A stretch of DNA of 12,720 nucleotides. Origin: Candidatus Aenigmatarchaeota archaeon. Lineage in GTDB: Archaea; Aenigmatarchaeota; Aenigmatarchaeia; QMZP01. Both the position numbers and the translations under genes were made by a program. The notes below the pieces were generated by a model. It was not told where the DNA came from. It saw only the letters and a list, made by a program, of their open reading frames with translations, and made no database searches. The stretch spans positions 1 through 12,720 of the forward strand of contig DAOVFN010000006.1 of NCBI GenBank assembly GCA_030672885.1. Reading direction: 5' to 3'. Of the stretch, positions 1-4,893 are shown in pieces; the first letter of the stretch is position 1; each line of letters starts with the position of its first letter.

Positions 1-437
1 GGTGGGTTGTGTAAGATGAGTATGAAGTCGTCACCTGCCTGTTTCCCCATCTCCTCAAGCACTTCCTCGGTCTCCTCCTCTGTGGGCTCGAACGCCGTGT
101 GAAATGGTGTGAGCGCGCCGCCCCAACCAACAAAGGTTTCTCCGCAAATCACCCGCACCTTGCCATGAAGGTTTACGTCATATTCCTCAAACGCGTCTAT
201 TATTTCATAGGGGTCGTGGTTTCCAGGAACACAAACCAGGGGAACGCCAAAAGACACAAGTTTTTGCAATATAACATCCGCTATGTTGTGTTGGGAGAAT
301 CCGGGCGGTTGGTTGAACATGTCTGTGAAGTCTCCCGGACAGACGATGAGATCAAACCCGGACGCGTCTATTTTCTTAAAAAAATTGGATATATCATCAG
401 AATATCCATGCGTGTCGGCTATTATTAATATCTTCAT
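1..437 (-). CDS. Metallophosphoesterase (calcineurin-like), C-terminus cut by window edge
   Basis: Predicted metal-dependent phosphoesterase; substrate unknown. Reading the reverse strand from the ATG at 437-435 gives an open frame of 145 complete codons running off the window. It holds the classical two-metal motifs: D8-x-H10 (ADTHG), G35-D36 (PGDF), G72-N-H-D75 and a later His in ILHNPP at about H143. The GWGG stretch near residue 104 is also common in archaeal members. Only the last metal-binding segment (GHxH-type) is missing, because the window ends. The start is supported by a T-rich TATA-like element on the minus strand at about 474-484. The gene diverges from orc1, so the predicted origin lies in its upstream region. 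It looks like an ordinary active enzyme, in contrast to the degenerate phosphoesterase domain of DP1 downstream. Family assignment is firm; cellular role is not. Confidence 0.88.
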   Translation of the reverse strand, partial: MKILIIADTHGYSDDISNFFKKIDASGFDLIVCPGDFTDMFNQPPGFSQHNIADVILQKLVSFGVPLVCVPGNHDPYEIIDAFEEYDVNLHGKVRVICGETFVGWGGALTPFHTAFEPTEEETEEVLEEMGKQAGDDFILILHNP

Positions 438-505
438 TCGATCACCGGAATTGGTTTAGAATTAAACAAAGAAAGGCTTAAAAAGCAGTGTGTTTTTTGG
501 TCATG

Positions 506-529
506 GTTTCCTGTGGAGGTTGGGGGTAT
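506..529 (+). promoter_or_regulatory. Origin recognition box 2 (partial match, inverted to box 1)
   Basis: The plus strand reads TTCCTGTGGAGGTTGGGGG from 508. The TTCC-N2-TGGA dyad and a G-string (522-526) are present, but the AAAC segment is replaced. The two G-strings converge, separated by TAT at 527-529. The 13-mer GGTTTCCTGTGGA is also repeated directly at 505-517 and 536-548, 31 bp or about three helical turns apart, so box 2 could instead be read as a minus-strand box without a G-string. Confidence 0.65.
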
Positions 530-550
530 CCCCGTGGTTTCCTGTGGAAC
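527..550 (-). promoter_or_regulatory. Origin recognition box 1 (mini-ORB, full match)
   Basis: The minus strand reads TTCCACAGGAAACCACGGGG at 549-530. This matches the archaeal mini-ORB pattern TTCCA-N2-GGAAAC-N3-GGGG in full, including the terminal G-string that contacts the Orc1/Cdc6 winged helix. Predicted binding site for the product of the adjacent orc1. Confidence 0.8.
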
Positions 551-660
551 TTAAAAAACATAAAACAAGTAGTAAGTAAGTAAGTATAACAGTGTTATAT
601 TATAATTATTATATTATTACAACTACAACAACAAACAATTTATAATTTACTTTCCATAAG
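551..660. other. AT-rich tract, candidate duplex-unwinding element
   Basis: Almost free of G and C compared with its neighbours. It contains a short AGTA/AGTAAGTAAGTAAG run (569-584), the palindrome 584-600, and a long A/T stretch (598-620). It directly abuts the G-string-bearing ORBs, the usual arrangement for an archaeal unwinding site. It also holds the orc1 promoter. Confidence 0.6.
584..600. promoter_or_regulatory. Palindrome copy 1, upstream of orc1 (TATAAC-AGT-GTTATA)
   Basis: GTATAACAGTGTTATAT is 16/17 identical to the palindrome ATATAACAGTGTTATAT found at 7687-7703; only the first base differs. It lies about 38 bp upstream of the likely orc1 TATA box and inside the candidate unwinding element. 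It could be an operator or a site for a replication protein. Four relatives lie between polB and hjc. Confidence 0.7.
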
Positions 661-677
661 AAACGAGGGGGATATGT
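636..677 (+). promoter_or_regulatory. orc1 promoter and Shine-Dalgarno-like site
   Basis: A TATA-like ATTTATAATT at 638-647 predicts transcription starting near 668. GAGGGGG at 665-671 lies 6 nt before the ATG at 678 and supports that start. The tract is so AT-rich that other TATA positions are possible. Confidence 0.45.
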
Positions 678-1883
678 ATGGAAGGGTCTGACCTAAAAAA
701 CATGTTTGAGGAATACATTTCAAAAAAGAACGTCTTTAGGAACAAGGACATGCTCACAATACAGTTCACCCCGCAAAACATTCCTCACAGGGACTCCCAA
801 ATAAAACAGGTCGCTCTCATGCTGGCCCCTGTTCTCAGGAACGAGAAGCCATCAAACGTTTTCATATATGGCAAGACAGGAACAGGCAAGACCCTTGTTA
901 TAAGGAACATTACAGACAACCTAACAGACACAGCGCACAGCGCCGGTGTTGGGTTGATGGTGATATACATAAACTGCAAGATGCAGAAGGTAACCGATAC
1001 CGAATACCGCCTGTTGGCCAGGCTTATTGGTGATTTTGGTGAGGACGTTCCCTATACAGGGCTCCCCACAACCGAGTTGTACAAGAAACTATTCGCCCAT
1101 CTCGAGTCAGCGGCCAAGAACATAATCATAGTGCTTGATGAAGTGGATTCACTCATAAACAAGATTGGTGATGGTGTGCTCTACAACTTCACCAGGATAA
1201 ACCAGGAACTGGAAAAAACAAAACTCACATTGATTGGGATATCGAACAACCTGACCTTTGTGAAGCTGCTTGATCCAAGGGTGAAGTCATCCCTTTCTGA
1301 GGAAGAGTTGGTTTTCCCCCCATACAACGCCACACAGCTTAAGGACATACTCTCTGTCCGTGCAGAGGGCGCGTTTTTTCCCGGGATGATATCATCTGGT
1401 GTGGTAGCAAAGTGCGCTGCGCTGGCTGCTCAGGAGCATGGGGACGCCAGGAAGGCCCTGGATCTGCTCAGGGTGTCCGGGGAGATGGCTGAGCGGGAGG
1501 GAAGCCAGAATATAACAGAATCACATGTGGATATTGCGCAGAGAAAGCTTGATACAGACCGGTTCATGGAGACGGTCAGGACCCAACCCAAACAGTCCCA
1601 GGCAGTGTTCATGGCCATACTTAACATGCATATGAGCGGGGACGGGAAAATACAAACCGGTGGTGTCTTTGATGTGTATTCGGATATATGCAGAAACAGC
1701 GGAATGAAGCCACTTACCCAGAGAAGGGTGTCAGATCTCATATCAGAACTCGAAACGTTTGGGATAATATGCACCTCGATAAGATCCAGGGGAAGGTACG
1801 GCAGGACAAGGATGATAGACATAACACTATCTACCGAGTTGGTGAATAAGATGAGGAACCTCCTCATAAAGGAGTTTTCGTGA
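678..1883 (+). CDS. cdc6: Orc1/Cdc6 replication initiator (AAA+ ATPase)
   Basis: Origin-binding initiator that recognises ORBs and recruits the MCM helicase. The 401-residue protein has the complete family layout: Walker A GKTGTGKT at 65-72, Walker B IIIVLDEVD at about 149-157 with D154/E155, sensor 1 GISNN with N190, sensor 2 GDARKALDLL with R258, then a C-terminal winged helix (about 300-400) whose wing is the basic SRGRYGRTR at 370-378. Length is normal for archaeal Orc1/Cdc6. The start at 678 follows a GAGGGGG Shine-Dalgarno-like sequence and gives the usual N-terminal arm. The gene sits next to a predicted origin and is followed one base after its stop by DP1, so the two are probably co-transcribed. 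A palindrome shared with the polB-hjc region lies about 78 bp upstream. All ATPase residues are intact, so it should be active. Confidence 0.97.
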   Translation: MEGSDLKNMFEEYISKKNVFRNKDMLTIQFTPQNIPHRDSQIKQVALMLAPVLRNEKPSNVFIYGKTGTGKTLVIRNITDNLTDTAHSAGVGLMVIYINCKMQKVTDTEYRLLARLIGDFGEDVPYTGLPTTELYKKLFAHLESAAKNIIIVLDEVDSLINKIGDGVLYNFTRINQELEKTKLTLIGISNNLTFVKLLDPRVKSSLSEEELVFPPYNATQLKDILSVRAEGAFFPGMISSGVVAKCAALAAQEHGDARKALDLLRVSGEMAEREGSQNITESHVDIAQRKLDTDRFMETVRTQPKQSQAVFMAILNMHMSGDGKIQTGGVFDVYSDICRNSGMKPLTQRRVSDLISELETFGIICTSIRSRGRYGRTRMIDITLSTELVNKMRNLLIKEFS

Positions 1884-1884
1884 T

Positions 1885-2868
1885 ATGGACAGGCAGGGGG
1901 TGGTAAGGGAGCTTACGAAGAGGGGCGTCCTTGTGACACCTGAGATGCTTGAAGGCGGTGGGCTGGAAGCGCTGCACAAGCATGCTCCCATCCAGACACA
2001 TGCGCCCAAGAAGGCCCTGCCCAAGCTCTCGGTTAAGATAAGGAGGGCAGAGCGGCTGCCGCAGATGTCTGTGGAGGATTTTGGTTCATATTATAATGCC
2101 CGGTATGCGGGACTAAGGGACATGATACTGAAAAGGATGCCTGCGCTCTCGATAAACAAAGCCAGGGAAGGTTTTTCAGACGTGTCTGTTGTGGGGATGG
2201 TTAAAGAGAAGGGTCCGGGGGGATTTGTGCTCGAGGACACGACCGGGGAGATTTTCGTGGTGAGCGGTGATGATGTGGCAGGGGACGATGTTGTTGGTGT
2301 CCGCGGGGTAATAAAGGAGGGGAGAATGTTCCAGAAGGAGCTCATGTGGCCGGACGTGCCCGCCAACAATGTCAGGAAGGCCGTGCCTGGTGTGCTGCTG
2401 CTCTCAACGTTCATGGACGATATCATCAGGGGAGTGGCTGGTGATTTCACCCTGATGTTCATTCCAGAGGAACCAAACATAGAGATTGCTGATGATGAGA
2501 AGAGAAAGCTTATAACCAGGCTGCCTAACCCCTGTGCCGCCTCCATAAACACAGAAGGCAGTACATTCAGCCTGCTCATATACACCCCCACCAGAGAGGT
2601 ATCTTTGGATGATGTTGTGGGGTTTCTGAAGAGGAGGCACCTCTCCCCAGACAAAAGAGAGATATCCACAAAGACAGACCCATATCTCATAGAGCCGGTC
2701 CCTGATCTGTTCTGGGTGATATCAGGAGAGCGGCGCGTTGAAAGGTACAGGGGCGTCACCATAATAATGACCAGAAAACATGACGCTGTGAAATACGACA
2801 CAGGGACAGGTGAAGTCAGCTTTGCCTATAACAACCCCCCACCACAGACGCCTCACGCATCTTCATGA
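1885..2868 (+). CDS. polB (DP1): DNA polymerase D small subunit (DP1), short and catalytically degenerate
   Basis: Small subunit of replicative PolD, partner of the large subunit DP2, which is not in this window. Identification rests on the N-terminal VEDFGSYYNARYAGLRDMIL (63-82), an OB fold (about 97-160), and C-terminal DP1 landmarks: GFLKRRHLSP at 246-255, then DPYLIEPVPDLFW (265-277) and RYRGVTIIMT (287-296). At 327 residues it is much shorter than the roughly 450-600 typical of the family. The phosphoesterase motifs are missing: STFMDDI replaces the usual SDxH, the GD segment is absent, PEEPN stands where GNHD is expected, and ISGERRV replaces GHxH. The 3'-5' exonuclease activity is therefore probably lost, leaving a structural subunit like the eukaryotic B subunits. 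The start at 1885 follows AAAGGAG at 1868-1874, one base after the orc1 stop. DP1 is sometimes named polB, not to be confused with family-B polymerase. Confidence 0.87.
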   Translation: MDRQGVVRELTKRGVLVTPEMLEGGGLEALHKHAPIQTHAPKKALPKLSVKIRRAERLPQMSVEDFGSYYNARYAGLRDMILKRMPALSINKAREGFSDVSVVGMVKEKGPGGFVLEDTTGEIFVVSGDDVAGDDVVGVRGVIKEGRMFQKELMWPDVPANNVRKAVPGVLLLSTFMDDIIRGVAGDFTLMFIPEEPNIEIADDEKRKLITRLPNPCAASINTEGSTFSLLIYTPTREVSLDDVVGFLKRRHLSPDKREISTKTDPYLIEPVPDLFWVISGERRVERYRGVTIIMTRKHDAVKYDTGTGEVSFAYNNPPPQTPHASS

Positions 2869-4131
2869 ATGTTTCTTTATGTGCGCGCCAAATATATACC
2901 CATGTTCCTTGATGTTCTCATATTCATGCTGCTTGGGATTCTGGTCGGAACCCTTACGGGCCTGATGCCTGGGATACATCCAAACACTGTCTTTGTGTGC
3001 ATGATATCCATGATTGCGCTTATGGGCAGCGCGCCAACAATACTGCTGCTCGTGTTCATTATGGCGCTCGCGGTATCCAATACGTTTGTGGATTTTCTCC
3101 CCTCTATAATATTCGGGGCGCCTGACCCGTCGACTGCGCTGTCGGTCCTCCCCGGGCACAAGCTCCTCTTGGAGGGCAGGGGGCATGAAGCAATCATGCT
3201 CACGGTCATGGGAGGCCTGGGTGTTGCCGTGCTCACGTTTCTCACCATGCCCCTGCTGATACACATCATACCGCAGGTGTACCCTGTCATAAGGCCTGTC
3301 CTTCACATACTGCTCATTTTCGTGGTCGTGTGGATGATAGCTACGGAAAAGGATTGGCGGGGGAGGGTTTCTGCCATGGTGGTGTTCCTCTTGTCCGGCA
3401 TGTTTGGTGTGGTGTCCCTGAACGCCTTTGCATCTGGAACCATGCTCTTTCCCAGCCTGACGGGCCTCTTTGCGCTGAGCACTCTGCTCGTGAGCTTCTA
3501 TACAAGAAGCGTCATACCCCACCAGGACAGGACCACGGAGATACCAGGCGACCACAGGAAGGGGATACTGATAGGGTGGGTTGCCGGGTGGTTTGCAGGC
3601 ATGCTGCCTGGCGTTGGCGCCGCCCAGGCCGGGGTTCTGGCAGCCCAGTCCCTGAGGGCCAGCACAAGGGAATTCATCACAGCGCTGGGCGGCATCAACA
3701 CATCGAACATAATGTTCACGTTCATAATGTTCTATGTGATAGGCAGAACCCGCTCTGGTGCGGTGTGGGCGATATCCCAGTTGGTTGATTCCATTACCCT
3801 CTGGGACATGGCGTTGATGATGTTAGTCGGGATAACAACATGCTTTGTCTCAGCAATCGTGACAATTGGTATAGCAAGGGTGCTTCTCAACCAGATAAGG
3901 AGGATAAACTACAGCACCATGAGCCTGGCGGTGATGGTGCTGCTTGTGTTTATGGTGCTCGTGCTCTCAGGTCCCTGGGGAATGCTGGCAGTGCTTACGG
4001 GGACGTTCATGGGCCTGCTCTCCATACTCTTCAGGGTCAAGCGCTCACACCTCATGGGGTATCTCATCCTTCCTACGATACTTTATTTCTCAGGACTCTC
4101 ACCCATGCTCATGGCGAGTGTGGGCATATGA
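2869..4131 (+). CDS. TctA/DUF112-type multi-span membrane protein (COG1784-like)
   Basis: Integral membrane protein resembling the TctA subunit of tripartite tricarboxylate transporters, in the form widespread in archaea; substrate unknown. The 420 residues are almost wholly hydrophobic, with roughly ten membrane segments. Two internal halves carry the same glycine-proline signature: GTLTGLMPGIHPN at 28-40 and GWFAGMLPGVGAA at 239-252 (W241 to A251 central). This fits the family's inverted-repeat fold. FGAPDPSTALSVLPGHKLL (82-100) is another family-like loop. The start at 2869 abuts the DP1 stop; the alternative ATG at 2902 removes 11 residues before the first helix and also lies in frame. 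No TctB or TctC partners are seen, as is usual in archaea. Its place behind orc1-DP1 is probably positional co-transcription rather than a replication role. Confidence 0.78.
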   Translation: MFLYVRAKYIPMFLDVLIFMLLGILVGTLTGLMPGIHPNTVFVCMISMIALMGSAPTILLLVFIMALAVSNTFVDFLPSIIFGAPDPSTALSVLPGHKLLLEGRGHEAIMLTVMGGLGVAVLTFLTMPLLIHIIPQVYPVIRPVLHILLIFVVVWMIATEKDWRGRVSAMVVFLLSGMFGVVSLNAFASGTMLFPSLTGLFALSTLLVSFYTRSVIPHQDRTTEIPGDHRKGILIGWVAGWFAGMLPGVGAAQAGVLAAQSLRASTREFITALGGINTSNIMFTFIMFYVIGRTRSGAVWAISQLVDSITLWDMALMMLVGITTCFVSAIVTIGIARVLLNQIRRINYSTMSLAVMVLLVFMVLVLSGPWGMLAVLTGTFMGLLSILFRVKRSHLMGYLILPTILYFSGLSPMLMASVGI

Positions 4132-4161
4132 TATGCCTCTTTGCTGCCCCTGACCAAATAT

Positions 4162-4297
4162 GTGGGTTCATGTGTTCGGCAATGAGAGTTTAACCAAAAA
4201 TCGTCTCACTGCGCATAAAACGATGAGACGTCTCTGCGACAATGTCATTGGAGACGCAGACCCAGTGGGTTCATGTGTTCGGTGATGAGAATTTAAC
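4162..4297. repeat. 33-bp direct repeat pair flanking two hairpins
   Basis: Copies at 4162-4194 and 4265-4297 start GTGGGTTCATGTGTTCGG and differ at 3 of 33 positions; they are 103 bp apart. Between them lie two potential stem-loops: CGTCTCA/TGAGACG (4202-4208 with 4224-4230), and TCTGCG/CGCAGA (4233-4238 with 4255-4260) enclosing a second stem CAATG/CATTG. No open frame covers the block. It may be a small structured RNA, a decayed mobile element or a regulatory repeat; nothing in the sequence decides. Confidence 0.6.
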
Positions 4298-4404
4298 AGA
4301 AAACAATTGTCCATAACCACGCTTCAGATATGGGGTTTCTGGTCGGGCATAACAATGAGGTGAACCGTCCTGGTGGGTGTTATTGTAGGTGAAGGAACAT
4401 GAAC

Positions 4405-4424
4405 TTCCACAGGAAACCTGGGGG
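4405..4424 (+). promoter_or_regulatory. Origin recognition box 3 (mini-ORB, full match)
   Basis: TTCCACAGGAAACCTGGGGG matches TTCCA-N2-GGAAAC-N3-GGGG at every fixed position. It shares TTCCACAGGAAACC with box 1 beside orc1. It points rightwards, toward boxes 4 and 5. Confidence 0.78.
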
Positions 4425-4476
4425 TATTTTATGTCCGCATGCTATCGAAATGAATGCCAGATGAAGGTAATATGAA

Positions 4477-4524
4477 CCCCACCACTTCCACTGGAGAAAC
4501 CGCACCCCATCACTTCCACTGGAG
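4477..4524 (-). promoter_or_regulatory. Origin recognition boxes 4 and 5 (tandem, minus strand)
   Basis: The minus strand reads CTCCAGTGGAAGTGGTGGGG at 4496-4477 and CTCCAGTGGAAGTGATGGGG at 4524-4505. The two copies differ at one base and are 28 bp apart. Each keeps the CCA-N-TGGAA dyad half and the G-string of the mini-ORB pattern, with GT in place of AC. Their G-strings face box 3 across about 52 bp, the converging arrangement seen at archaeal origins, although the DNA between is less AT-rich than the tract next to orc1. Confidence 0.68.
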
Positions 4525-4600
4525 GATTCTACACCGATTCACAAAAACACCAGACCTTAACACCCATAGCGGTGAAGTGACAGTTAATATGCATAAATGG

Positions 4601-4610
4601 TATTAATATC
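4601..4610 (+). promoter_or_regulatory. TATA box of the chorismate mutase remnant
   Basis: TATTAATATC is centred about 25 bp before the ATG at 4630, the spacing for a leaderless archaeal transcript. This favours 4630 over the in-frame ATG at 4597, which lies upstream of this element. Confidence 0.4.
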
Positions 4611-4629
4611 ATGTGAACAAATACGCAGC

Positions 4630-4889
4630 ATGGTTCCAGAACCAGGGAGCAGCCGCCCAGAACAAGCACAGCGTGAAATCATAAAGCGCCGCGAAGAGAT
4701 TGATGCTATAGAGCTGGATGCAATGAGCCACCTTAAAAGGAGGATTGAGCTTGCTGGGGAGATACAGCGCATCAAGAGGATGTGTGGCATGCATGCAAAC
4801 CACCCTGCAGCACATCCCTGAGAAAACGATTCATAGAAGACATATACGCCGTGATATTCAGGGAAGCCGGGGGTGCCTGGCCAGTGTGA
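4630..4889 (+). pseudogene. Chorismate mutase (AroQ type) remnant: internal deletion and frameshift
   Basis: The first frame (4630-4821) encodes a typical AroQ helix 1: RREEIDAIELDAMSHLKRR, then IELAGEIQRIKRMCGM, with the arginine and lysine positions that bind chorismate in this family. It then runs into HANHPAAHP and a TGA at 4819-4821. A second frame continues from about 4818 as LRKRFIEDIYAVIFREAGG and stops at 4887-4889, which reads as the family's last helix. The DPERE-type middle helix, with its catalytic Asp/Arg/Glu, is missing, so about 20 residues were lost together with the frame. The gene would have ended 4 bp from the convergent polB stop. A reading as two small genes is possible, but a deletion remnant of a shikimate-pathway enzyme (chorismate to prephenate) fits better. 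Confidence 0.65.
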
Positions 4890-4893
4890 TTCG

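Larger units (their letters stand above)
500..660. other. oriC: Predicted chromosomal replication origin (oriC) next to orc1/cdc6
   Basis: The divergent intergenic region between the phosphoesterase gene and orc1 carries two origin-recognition-box-like sites (506-529 and 527-550). An AT-rich tract of about 110 bp (551-660) follows directly and could serve as the duplex-unwinding element. Archaeal origins typically sit beside orc1/cdc6 and combine inverted ORBs with an AT-rich region, so position, motif and composition agree. A 17-bp palindrome (584-600) lies inside the AT-rich tract. Function is inferred from sequence; strand-asymmetry or marker-frequency data would be needed to confirm it. 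Confidence 0.75.

Noticed and set aside
2091..2801. A 236-codon minus-strand open frame opposite DP1
   Set aside because: The plus-strand frame has clear DP1 landmarks; the antisense translation is Ser/Thr-rich with no domain signature.
2863..3555. A 230-codon minus-strand open frame opposite the TctA-like gene
   Set aside because: Its composition is low in complexity and very rich in His, Arg and Glu, as expected for the shadow of a hydrophobic membrane gene.
4265..4297. C/D box small RNA (GTGATGA as C box)
   Set aside because: No convincing CTGA D box or internal C'/D' pair at usual spacing; the first repeat copy lacks the C box.
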